Shown here one piece after another: positions 27,527 to 35,296 of a DNA stretch of 64,000 nucleotides (the first letter of the stretch is position 1; each line of letters starts with the position of its first letter). The notes beneath the pieces were generated by a model, which was not told where the DNA came from, did no database searches, and was given only the letters and a program-made list of their open reading frames with translations. The DNA lies in NCBI GenBank assembly GCA_000023185.1, contig CP001622.1:1364001-1428000 (forward strand), given 5' to 3'. Position numbers and translations under genes: made by a program. The DNA comes from Rhizobium leguminosarum bv. trifolii WSM1325. Lineage in GTDB: Bacteria > Pseudomonadota > Alphaproteobacteria > Rhizobiales > Rhizobiaceae.

Positions 27527-27574
27527 CTCTATGTCACCAGCACCTGAAGAAGACCGAGACAGAGAAGCAGGAAA

Positions 27575-28706
27575 ATGCGAGCGGAAATCGAAAACGTGGT
27601 CGATGAAACCAAGCAGGCTATCACCCTGCTGAGGAGGCATCTTTGACTGGGACCAAGCGATAAGACGGCTGGACTGGTTGAACAACAAGGCAGAGGATCC
27701 GAACCTCTGGAACGACGCTTCCGAAGCGCAGAAGCTGATGCGCGAACGCCAGCAGCTCGATGACGGCATCAACGGCGTCAAGCAGCTCGAACAGCAGCTG
27801 AACGACAATATCGAGCTGATCGAGCTTGGTGAGGAAGAGGGCGACCAGAGCGTCGTCAAGGAAGCCGAAGACACGCTGAAGGCCTTGAAGGCCGAGGCCG
27901 CGCGCCGCCAGGTGGAAGCCATGCTCTCCGGCGAAGCCGATGGCAACGACACCTATCTCGAAGTCCATTCCGGCGCCGGCGGCACCGAAAGCCAGGACTG
28001 GGCGAACATGCTTTTGCGCATGTACACCCGCTGGGCCGAACGCCAGCGCTTCAAGGTCGAGCTTCTCGAAGTCCATGATGGCGAAGAGGCGGGCATCAAG
28101 TCCGCGACACTGCTCGTCAAGGGTCATAATGCCTATGGCTGGCTGAAGACGGAATCGGGCGTACACCGGCTGGTGCGCATCTCGCCCTACGACAGCAATG
28201 CGCGCCGCCACACCTCCTTCTCGTCGATCTGGGTCTATCCGGTTGTCGACGACTCGATCCAGATCGAGATCAACGAAAGCGACTGCCGCATCGATACCTA
28301 TCGTTCGTCGGGCGCCGGCGGCCAGCACGTCAACACCACCGACTCGGCCGTGCGCATCACGCATATCCCGACGGGCATCGTCGTGCAGTGCCAGCAGGAG
28401 CGCTCGCAGCACAAGAACCGCGCCAAGGCCTGGGACATGCTGCGTGCCCGCATGTATGAAGCCGAATTGAAGAAGCGTGAGGACGCCGCCAGTGCCGAAG
28501 CCGCTTCCAAGACGGAGATCGGCTGGGGCCACCAGATCCGCTCCTACGTGTTGCAGCCCTATCAGATGGTCAAGGACCTGCGCACCGGCGTCGCCAGCAG
28601 CGCGCCGGACGACGTTCTCGACGGCGACCTGAACGAGTTCATGGAAGCAGCACTTGCCCATCGCATCAGCGGCGCCGCCGATGCGGTCGTCGAGGATGTC
28701 GACTGA
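27575..28706 (+). CDS. prfB: Peptide chain release factor 2, made by programmed +1 frameshift
   Basis: RF2 releases nascent chains at UGA and UAA. The gene starts at ATG 27575 and reads 23 codons to an in-frame UGA at 27644-27646 in the context CTT TGA C. An AGGAGG lies at 27632-27637, three bases before the CTT, which is the arrangement of the known RF2 autoregulatory frameshift. After slipping +1, reading continues as [20 protein letters not shown] to 28706, for 376 residues in all. The GGQ catalytic motif is in [19 protein letters not shown]. The stop-codon recognition tripeptide is SPY ([14 protein letters not shown]) where E. coli has SPF. A terminator follows. Confidence 0.95.
27632..27647 (+). 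promoter_or_regulatory. RF2 programmed +1 frameshift site
   Basis: The internal Shine-Dalgarno AGGAGG (27632-27637), CAT, the slippery CTT (27641-27643) and the stop TGA followed by C (27644-27647) reproduce the autoregulatory site of bacterial prfB. When RF2 is scarce, slow termination at UGA favours the shift and restores RF2. Confidence 0.95.
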
Positions 28707-28731
28707 TCGGATTGACGATAGATTGAAGCAA

Positions 28732-28758
28732 CAAAGCCCCGGAGACGGGGCTTTTTTG
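28732..28758 (+). terminator. Terminator downstream of prfB
   Basis: AAAGCCCCG and CGGGGCTTT form a 9-bp stem with a GAGA loop, followed by TTTTGTTTT. It lies about 25 bp after the stop codon. Confidence 0.9.
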
Positions 28759-28909
28759 TTTTGGAAGGCTGGCAAGTCCGGCGCGCTTCAGCGGCTCGAT
28801 CGTCGAGGCGATCATAGCTCTGGTTCGGCGTAAGAACTTATCGTTTCACCTCGAGACGATGGCGGAAGGTCCGCTGAGCCGCCCTCGCATTTATATGTTC
28901 GACACTGAC

Positions 28910-28952
28910 TTGACATTTGTCGAGTCGATGTCGAATAATGTCATTGTCGATA
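28910..28952 (+). promoter_or_regulatory. Promoter and possible operator of the polyol cluster
   Basis: TTGACA at 28910-28915 is followed after 17-18 bases by GAATAAT (28933-28939), a good sigma70-like pair. The region is dense in the word TGTCGA or GTCGA (around 28918, 28924, 28929 and 28944). TCGACA just upstream (about 28900) forms an inverted repeat with TGTCGA across the -35. This would suit binding of the SorC-type regulator encoded downstream, but the operator is inferred only from repetition. Confidence 0.5.
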
Positions 28953-28971
28953 TCGGGGCTGGAGATCACCG

Positions 28972-30504
28972 ATGTCGATCGGCTCCCGCCAATCGGTTGC
29001 CGGTGCATGTGTGGAGGAGAAAAGGGTGGAGCTTTTGCTGGATGTGGAAGGGCTGAAGAAGTCCTTTGGTGGTGTCGCGGCATTGCGCGACGGCCGCTTC
29101 GAACTTCGCGCCGGCTCGGTCCACGCACTTTGCGGCGGCAACGGCGCAGGCAAGTCGACCTTTCTCAAGATCCTCATGGGTATCCATAATCGCGATGCTG
29201 GCTCGATCCGCCGTCGTGGCAAGGACGTAGACTTTGCCAGCCCCGCCGACGCGCTCGCCTCCGGCATTGCCATCATCGAGCAGGAGTTGAGCCCGGTTCC
29301 GCACATGACGGTAGCGGAAAACATCTATCTCGGCCGCGAGCCCTCGACACGTTTCGGCGGTATCGATTTCCGGACGATGAACCGCTCCGCCCAAGGGCTT
29401 CTCGACGATCTCGAATTCGATATCCGCGCCACCCAGTACATGATGAACCTCTCCGTTGCGCAGATGCAGCTCGTCGAGATCGCCAAGGCGCTAAGCCACG
29501 ATGCCGAGGTCATCTTCATGGACGAGCCAACCTCGGCAATCGGTGAGAAAGAGGCTCAGCAGCTCTTCGCGGCCATCCGGCGCCTGAAGGGGCAGGGACG
29601 CGGCATCGTCTATGTCTCGCACCGGCTTTCGGAAATCTTCCAGATCGCCGATTCCTATACCGTGTTTCGCGACGGTGCCTATGTCGGCAGCGGAGACCTC
29701 AAGCAGATCAGCCGTCCTGATCTCATCCGGATGATCGTTGGCCGGGAACTGGCCGAGGAATATGTCAAGACCAATACGCCGACATCCGAAACCGGCCTCG
29801 AGGTTACGGCGCTGAGTTGCCCGAACAAGATCGAGGACATTTCCTTCTCCGCCCGCAAGGGCGAGATCTTCGGCATCTACGGGCTGATGGGCTCGGGCCG
29901 AACCGAGATCTTCAATTGCCTTTTTGGCCTCGAAAAATCCTCCGACGGCAGGATCGTCGTCGATGGTGCCCGCATCTCCGTGTCGAAGCCGGCGGATGCG
30001 ATGGCAAATGGCCTGGCGCTGGTGACGGAGGATCGCAAGCTGACGGGCCTCAATCTCTCCGACTCCGTTCGCGCCAACATCTGTATGGCAAGCTTACCGG
30101 AGATGAGCCCTTCCTTTGCCATGAGCCGCCGTCGCGAGGCCGAGGCCAGTCGTCGGATCCAGGCGCAATTTCAGATCAAGGCCGCCCGTGACACCATGCC
30201 GGTCTCGGGCCTGTCAGGCGGCAATCAGCAGAAAGTGGTGCTCGGAAAATGGTTCCTGCGCAATCCGAAGGTGCTGCTCCTCGATGAGCCGACACGTGGC
30301 GTCGATGTCGGCGCCAAGCGCGAAATCTACCGCATCATCTGTGATTTTGCCGCGGCCGGCGGAACGGTCGTGATGATCTCATCGGAAATCGACGAAGTTC
30401 TGGGCATGTCGGACCGTATCATGGTGATGCGCGCCGGTAGGAGCGCGGGAATTTACAGCCGGGAGGAAACGGATGCCCAATCACTCGTCCACCTATCGAC
30501 CTGA
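28972..30504 (+). CDS. Sugar/polyol ABC transporter, ATP-binding protein (two-domain, RbsA type)
   Basis: The 510-residue protein has two tandem ATPase domains, as in RbsA, MglA and XylG. The first has Walker A GGNGAGKST at residues 55-63, a signature LSVAQMQLVEIAKAL and Walker B VIFMDEPTSAI. The second has a degenerate Walker A (GLMGSGRTE), the signature LSGGNQQKVVLGKW and LLLDEPTRGVDVGAKRE. One catalytically weaker half is normal for the family. ATG 28972 has GGAG at a good distance. GTG 29026, after GGAGG, would also give a normal N-terminus. It overlaps the permease gene by 32 bp. Confidence 0.9.
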   Translation: MSIGSRQSVAGACVEEKRVELLLDVEGLKKSFGGVAALRDGRFELRAGSVHALCGGNGAGKSTFLKILMGIHNRDAGSIRRRGKDVDFASPADALASGIAIIEQELSPVPHMTVAENIYLGREPSTRFGGIDFRTMNRSAQGLLDDLEFDIRATQYMMNLSVAQMQLVEIAKALSHDAEVIFMDEPTSAIGEKEAQQLFAAIRRLKGQGRGIVYVSHRLSEIFQIADSYTVFRDGAYVGSGDLKQISRPDLIRMIVGRELAEEYVKTNTPTSETGLEVTALSCPNKIEDISFSARKGEIFGIYGLMGSGRTEIFNCLFGLEKSSDGRIVVDGARISVSKPADAMANGLALVTEDRKLTGLNLSDSVRANICMASLPEMSPSFAMSRRREAEASRRIQAQFQIKAARDTMPVSGLSGGNQQKVVLGKWFLRNPKVLLLDEPTRGVDVGAKREIYRIICDFAAAGGTVVMISSEIDEVLGMSDRIMVMRAGRSAGIYSREETDAQSLVHLST

Positions 30505-31552
30505 TCAGGATCAGGTCATCCTTACGGCGCCAGAGGAGCGAGCAAGAGTGTCAGAGAGCGATGATAGCAATGCCGGCGGCTGGTTCAGTTCGGATCGGCG
30601 GCGGCTGTTGATACAGGAATACGGTATCTTTCTCGCTTTTCTGCTTCTCGTGGTGGTCCTTTCGTTCTCGAACGAGTTCTTCCTGACCGGCGGCAATATT
30701 TCCAATGTGCTCCTGCAGACTTCGATCAACGGCGTGCTTGCCATCGGCATGACCTTCGTGATCCTGACGCGCGGCATCGATCTTTCGGTCGGCTCCGTCG
30801 TGGCGCTTGCCGGCATTGTCAGCGCCAGCTTCTCGACGACCTCCGCTACGGCGGCGATCGCCGGTGCGCCCTATCCGGTGGCCATCGGACTTGCGGTCGG
30901 CATCCTGGTTGGCGTTGCCTGCGGCGCGATTTCAGGGGCGATCGTCTCGCGATTTTCCGTTCCGGCCTTCGTCGCCACTCTTGGCATGCTTTCGGCCGCG
31001 CGCGGCTTGACGCTGATCTATGGCGGCGGTCGCCCCGTTCCCGCGCTGACGCCGGCCTTCCGGTGGATCGGCACCGGCGACGTCTTCGGCATTCCGGCCC
31101 CCGTCATCATTCTCGCCGTCGTTTTCGCGGCTTCGTGGTGGATACTCAGCCGGACGCGCTTCGGCCGCTACATCTATGCCGTCGGAGGCAATCCGCATGC
31201 GGCAAAGACCTCCGGTATCGACATCGGCCGCATTCGTTTCACTGTCTATGTCATTTCCGGCGGTCTTGCCGGTCTTGCCGGCATGCTGCTCAGCGCCCGG
31301 ACGGGATCGGCCCTGCCGCAGGCGGGCATTGCCTATGAGCTGGACGCGATTGCGGCGGTCGTCATCGGCGGCACTAGTCTGTCGGGTGGTGTCGGCCGGG
31401 TGACGGGCACGCTGATCGGTGCGCTCATCATCGGCGTCATGAACAACGGCCTCGATCTGATGGGGATCCAATCCTACTACCAGCAGGTCCTGAAAGGTGC
31501 CCTGATCGTCGGCGCTGTGATGCTCGACCAGAAGCGAACTTACGGGGCCTGA
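30473..31552 (+). CDS. Sugar/polyol ABC transporter, permease (RbsC type)
   Basis: The 359-residue membrane protein matches the ribose-type permeases. It has a hydrophilic N-terminal stretch of about 45 residues, then many helices, with the family phrases GMTFVILTRGIDLSVGSVVA and VGGNPHAAKTSGI, and AAVVIGGTSLSGGVGRVTGT near the C-terminus, which forms the coupling region with the ATPase. It forms the membrane pore of the importer with the ATPase upstream and the binding protein downstream. The N-terminus overlaps the ATPase gene, and a later start near residue 26 cannot be excluded. Confidence 0.9.
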   Translation: MPNHSSTYRPDQDQVILTAPEERARVSESDDSNAGGWFSSDRRRLLIQEYGIFLAFLLLVVVLSFSNEFFLTGGNISNVLLQTSINGVLAIGMTFVILTRGIDLSVGSVVALAGIVSASFSTTSATAAIAGAPYPVAIGLAVGILVGVACGAISGAIVSRFSVPAFVATLGMLSAARGLTLIYGGGRPVPALTPAFRWIGTGDVFGIPAPVIILAVVFAASWWILSRTRFGRYIYAVGGNPHAAKTSGIDIGRIRFTVYVISGGLAGLAGMLLSARTGSALPQAGIAYELDAIAAVVIGGTSLSGGVGRVTGTLIGALIIGVMNNGLDLMGIQSYYQQVLKGALIVGAVMLDQKRTYGA

Positions 31553-31640
31553 GCCCCATCGGAAACCGTGCCGGCCCTTGCCGGCCTGTTGCAGAGGCGA
31601 GCCATGTCGGCCGCTAAAACTTAAAGTGGAGGAGATTGAG

Positions 31641-32627
31641 ATGAGAAAGCTTATGATTGCGCTCGCTTCGGCGACTGCTTTGCTGGCCTCGTCGGCCGTG
31701 GCCCAGGAAAAGATCAAGATCGGGGCAGCCCCTTACGGCCTCAATGCGGAGTTCATGCAGATCTGGGCGGCGGCGATGCAGGAGCACCCGGCCGTCAAGA
31801 GCGGGGAGGTCGAGCTGACTGTTTTCGACGGTCGCTATGACGCGTTGGTTCAGCAGGATCAGTTCAAGACGATGGTCACGCAGAAATACAATGCGATCAT
31901 CTTTGCACCGATCGACGTCGATGCAGGCGCAGCAGCCGTACAGTCGGCGGTGGATGCCGGCATTCCGGTGATCGGTTCGAACACCCGCGTCAATTCCGAC
32001 CTGCTGACCTCCTATGTCGGTTCCGACGATACCATCTCGGGCTACATGGAAGCCAAGACCGTCCTCGACAAGCTCGGCTGCAAGGGCAATGTCGTCATCC
32101 TCGAAGGCCCGGTCGGTCAGTCCGCACAGATCTCGCGCCTGGAAGGCAATAAGAAGGCGCTCGCCGAATGCCCTGACGTGAAGGTCCTCGAAGACCAGAC
32201 GGCGAACTGGTCACGTGCCGAAGCGCAGACGCTGATGGAAAACTGGCTGACCGCGCATCCGAAACAGATCAACGGCGTGATCGGCCAGAACGACGAGATG
32301 GCGCTCGGCGCCATCGAGGCGATCAAGGCTGCGGGGCTCGACGAGAAGAGCTTTGCGATCGCGGGCATCGACGGCATCACCGACGCTCTTCGCGCCGTCA
32401 AGGCCGGCGAGATGACGTCGATCCTGCAGGACGCACGTGCACAGGCTCAGGGCGCTCTCGACCTGGCCATCTTCCACGCCAAGAAGGGCGACTACAAGCC
32501 GCAGTCCGATATCTGGGCGACCTACAAGGATATGCCGTGGAACGACGGCAAGGACAAGAACTACAATGTGCCGTGGACGCCGGTGACGGCCGACAATGTC
32601 GACAAGCTGCTCGCAACACGTAAATAA
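31641..32627 (+). CDS. Sugar/polyol ABC transporter, periplasmic substrate-binding protein
   Basis: The 328-residue protein starts at ATG 31641 after GGAGGAG, with a clear signal peptide (MRKLMIALASATALLASSAV, AQ). The mature part resembles RbsB-type periplasmic binding proteins (Peripla_BP_4): IIFAPIDVDAGAAAVQSAVD, AGIPVIGSNTRV, VVILEGPVGQSAQISRLEG, and the late hinge GVIGQNDEMALGAIEAIKAA. The ligand is unknown, and the neighbours (SDR plus DhaKL) argue for a small polyol or ketose rather than ribose. A strong hairpin follows the stop. Confidence 0.9.
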   Translation: MRKLMIALASATALLASSAVAQEKIKIGAAPYGLNAEFMQIWAAAMQEHPAVKSGEVELTVFDGRYDALVQQDQFKTMVTQKYNAIIFAPIDVDAGAAAVQSAVDAGIPVIGSNTRVNSDLLTSYVGSDDTISGYMEAKTVLDKLGCKGNVVILEGPVGQSAQISRLEGNKKALAECPDVKVLEDQTANWSRAEAQTLMENWLTAHPKQINGVIGQNDEMALGAIEAIKAAGLDEKSFAIAGIDGITDALRAVKAGEMTSILQDARAQAQGALDLAIFHAKKGDYKPQSDIWATYKDMPWNDGKDKNYNVPWTPVTADNVDKLLATRK

Positions 32628-32636
32628 TCCATTGTG

Positions 32637-32658
32637 TGGGGCGGGTGCGCCCGCCCCA
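32637..32658 (+). other. Stable hairpin after the binding-protein gene
   Basis: TGGGGCGGG (32637-32645) and CCCGCCCCA (32650-32658) form a perfect 9-bp stem with a TGCG tetraloop, followed by TTTCTC. Hairpins at this place often stabilise or partly terminate the transcript, so that the binding protein is made in excess over downstream enzymes. Confidence 0.6.
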
Positions 32659-32685
32659 TTTCTCAGACAAGCCGGGAAAAGATCC

Positions 32686-33456
32686 ATGACCGATTCAAAA
32701 CAGATTGATCTGAATTTTTCGCTGGGCGGCAAGGTCGCCCTGGTAACGGGCGGCGCCTCCGGCATCGGCGATGCCATCGCATCGGCATTTGCCGCCAAGG
32801 GCGCGGTCGTCGGCGTGATCGACATCAATGAAACGGTCGCGAAATCCAAGGCCGACGCCCTCGGAAATGGCGCGAAATCCTTCGTCTGCGACGTTTCCAA
32901 CCCGCAATCGGTGGAAGCCGTCATCGCTGCGGCGCAGGCGGCCTTTGCCCATATCGATATCGTCGTCAACAGCGCCGGTGTCGCCATGCTCGCCCCCGCC
33001 GAGGATCTCACCCTGGAGGCCTGGGACAGAACCATAGACATCAATCTCAAGGGAACGTTCCTCGTCTGTCAGGCTGTAGGCCGGGTCATGCTCAAGGCGG
33101 GCAGCGGCGGCAGGATCATCAATATCGCCTCGCAGGCCGGCACGGTCGCCATCGATCAGCACGTGGCCTATTGCGCCTCCAAATTCGGCGTCATTGGCCT
33201 TTCCAAGACGCTCGCCGCCGAGTGGGGGAAATACGGCATAACCGTCAATACGATTTCGCCGACGGTGGTTCTAACCGAGCTTGGAAGAAAGGCCTGGGAT
33301 AACCCGCGCGGAGAGGAGCTGAAGAAGCGCATCCCGACGGGACGCTTCGCCTATCCCGAGGAGATCGCTGCGGCGGCGGTGTTTCTGGCATCGAGCGGCG
33401 CCGAGATGATCAACGGCGCGGATCTTCTGATCGATGGCGGCTATACCATTGTCTGA
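32686..33456 (+). CDS. SDR-family oxidoreductase, probable polyol dehydrogenase
   Basis: The 256-residue classical short-chain dehydrogenase has the NAD(P) site TGGASGIGDAIASAF, the acidic residue VIDIN after the second strand (NAD preference), NSAG, the catalytic Ser in NIASQAG, and YCASK. It ends with INGADLLIDGGYTIV. The sequence is reminiscent of the GolD / D-threitol dehydrogenase group that oxidises small polyols next to dihydroxyacetone-type kinases. Given dhaK immediately downstream, oxidation of a C3-C4 polyol to a ketose is the likely step. The start ATG 32686 follows GGGAAAAG. The exact substrate is inference. Confidence 0.85.
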   Translation: MTDSKQIDLNFSLGGKVALVTGGASGIGDAIASAFAAKGAVVGVIDINETVAKSKADALGNGAKSFVCDVSNPQSVEAVIAAAQAAFAHIDIVVNSAGVAMLAPAEDLTLEAWDRTIDINLKGTFLVCQAVGRVMLKAGSGGRIINIASQAGTVAIDQHVAYCASKFGVIGLSKTLAAEWGKYGITVNTISPTVVLTELGRKAWDNPRGEELKKRIPTGRFAYPEEIAAAAVFLASSGAEMINGADLLIDGGYTIV

Positions 33457-33478
33457 CACGCGGAAAACAGGAGGAACC

Positions 33479-34474
33479 ATGCAGCGGTTTATCAACAATC
33501 CGGACGAGGTCGTCGAGGATACGGTCAAGGGCTTCGTCAAGGCGCATGCCGATATGGTCAGGCTCGGCAACGGCAATCCGCGCGTCATCGTTGCGCGCCA
33601 TGCGCCCGTCGCGGGCAAGGTCGGCGTCATCACCGGCGGTGGTTCCGGCCATGAGCCCGCCTTTATCGGCTATACCGGACGCAACATGCTGGATGCCGTC
33701 GCGGTGGGTGAGCTGTTTTCGTCGCCGACGGCCAAGAGTTTTCTCGATGCCGCGCGCGAGGCCAATGGCGGCAACGGCGTCGTCTGCCTCTACGGCAATT
33801 ATGCCGGTGACAACATGAACGTGAAGATGGCGATCAAGCTTGCCGCCAAGGAGGGCATCACGATCGCGACCGTCGTCGCCAATGACGATGTATGTTCGGC
33901 CGGACCGGACGAGCGCGAGAAGCGACGTGGCGTCGCCGGCGAGATATTCATGTGGAAATGCGCAGGCGCCAAAGCGGAGCAGGGGGCGAGCCTCGAGGAA
34001 GTGCAGGCGACAGCGCAAAGGGCGATCGACAATTGCCGCTCCATCGGCATCGGCCTCGGTCCCTGCACGCTGCCCGCCGTTGGGCATCCCAACTTCCAGA
34101 TTGCGCCGGGCACGATGGAAGTCGGCATTGGCCATCACGGCGAGCCGGGGGTCCGGGTCGAGCCGTTGAAGCCTGCCGCCGAGGTCGCACGCGAAATGGC
34201 CAGGATCGTTCTGGACGATCACGGCCTGGCATCGGGAACCGAAGTGGCCGTCATCGTCTCCGGCCTCGGCGCGACGCCCTTGAACGAGCTTTATATCCTT
34301 CACGACACGATCGAAACCGAGATTACCGGGCGCGGACTGAAAATCTACAAGACCTATATCGGTAATTACTTCACCTCGTTGGAAATGGTCGGTGCGACGC
34401 TGACCGTCATGGCGCTTGACGACGAGTTGAAGACGCTACTCGACGTCGATGTCCACTGCCCGGCAATGCCTTGA
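33479..34474 (+). CDS. dhaK: Dihydroxyacetone kinase-type subunit DhaK (copy 1)
   Basis: The 331-residue protein is a complete DAK1/DhaK domain. The ketose-binding histidine is in EVGIGHHGEPGV at about residue 220, and the acid/base residues are kept in GGGSGHEPAFIGYTG (His) and YGNYAGDNMN (Asp). DhaK binds the ketose covalently as a hemiaminal and receives phosphate via DhaL. ATG 33479 follows AGGAGGA. No DhaM-like PTS subunit is encoded nearby, so the pair probably uses ATP. dhaL starts 15 bp downstream. Confidence 0.93.
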   Translation: MQRFINNPDEVVEDTVKGFVKAHADMVRLGNGNPRVIVARHAPVAGKVGVITGGGSGHEPAFIGYTGRNMLDAVAVGELFSSPTAKSFLDAAREANGGNGVVCLYGNYAGDNMNVKMAIKLAAKEGITIATVVANDDVCSAGPDEREKRRGVAGEIFMWKCAGAKAEQGASLEEVQATAQRAIDNCRSIGIGLGPCTLPAVGHPNFQIAPGTMEVGIGHHGEPGVRVEPLKPAAEVAREMARIVLDDHGLASGTEVAVIVSGLGATPLNELYILHDTIETEITGRGLKIYKTYIGNYFTSLEMVGATLTVMALDDELKTLLDVDVHCPAMP

Positions 34475-34489
34475 TGGGAGACCAAGCGA

Positions 34490-35140
34490 ATGCAGCAATT
34501 TGACAACGCTTCCTCAGGCGACATCGTTTTCTCGCTCGCGGATCGGATCATCGAGAATCGCGCTTATCTCAGCGAGATTGACGGCAAGATCGGCGATGGC
34601 GATCATGGGGTTAACATGGCCAAGGGATTTGGCATGGCAGCCGAACGGATCAAGGGCGCAGACATGTCGCTCGCCGAAGCTCTCGACACGCTCGGCACGG
34701 TGCTGATGACGGAAATCGGCGGGTCCATGGGGCCGCTCTACGGCGTCATGTTCATTCAGTTCGCTGAAACGATCGAAAAGGCTGCGCAGATCGATGCGGG
34801 GATGTTCAGCGCAATGCTGCACAATGGTCTTGAAGGTATTCAGGCGATCGGGTCCGCAAAAGTGGGCGACAAGACCCTTCTCGATGCGCTCGTGCCCGCC
34901 ATAGAGGCGTTCGATCTGGCCAATAGCGACGGAAAGTCGTTTGCGGAATCGCTGAATGTTCTCGTCGCAGCGGCGGAGGCCGGCCGGGACAGCACCCGCG
35001 ATCTGGTGGCAAGGATCGGCCGGGCAAGCAGGCTCGGCGAACGTTCGCTTGGCGTTCTGGATGCTGGCGCCACTTCCTGCGCGCTGATCCTCCAGTCGCT
35101 CGCGCTTGGCGTAGAGGCAAGGCTTCGGCCATCCGCATAA
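34490..35140 (+). CDS. dhaL: Dihydroxyacetone kinase-type subunit DhaL (copy 1)
   Basis: The 216-residue all-helical nucleotide-binding subunit keeps the three magnesium-binding aspartates in EIDGKIGDGDHGVNM. It also has the loops IGGSMGPLYGVMF and GDKTLLDALVPA, and RIGRASRLGERSLGVLDAGA. It binds ATP or ADP and transfers phosphate to the ketose on DhaK. It is co-transcribed with the upstream dhaK. A gap of about 150 bp, holding a TTTCCGGC/GCCGGAAA hairpin at 35188-35213, separates it from the regulator fusion. Confidence 0.93.
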   Translation: MQQFDNASSGDIVFSLADRIIENRAYLSEIDGKIGDGDHGVNMAKGFGMAAERIKGADMSLAEALDTLGTVLMTEIGGSMGPLYGVMFIQFAETIEKAAQIDAGMFSAMLHNGLEGIQAIGSAKVGDKTLLDALVPAIEAFDLANSDGKSFAESLNVLVAAAEAGRDSTRDLVARIGRASRLGERSLGVLDAGATSCALILQSLALGVEARLRPSA

Positions 35141-35187
35141 AAACAGCGGGTTTTGGTGAGAGCCCCGTGATCCTCCCGAGTATCACC

Positions 35188-35213
35188 TTTCCGGCTGCGT
35201 TGGCGGCCGGAAA
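35188..35213 (+). other. Hairpin between dhaL copy 1 and the regulator fusion gene
   Basis: TTTCCGGC (35188-35195) pairs perfectly with GCCGGAAA (35206-35213) around a 10-base loop. There is no downstream T-run. It may be a weak terminator, or a structure in the leader of the fusion gene. Confidence 0.4.
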
Positions 35214-35296
35214 TCATTGTGCGGAGAATGTTGAAAACCGGAGCCTTTGCGCTCATCTTCGCGGGCGATTTGAACATCGCAGGGAAACCAGGAAGC

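Noticed and set aside
27575..27646. prfB as a pseudogene broken by an internal stop
   Set aside because: The stop lies in the exact context of the conserved RF2 programmed frameshift and is functional.
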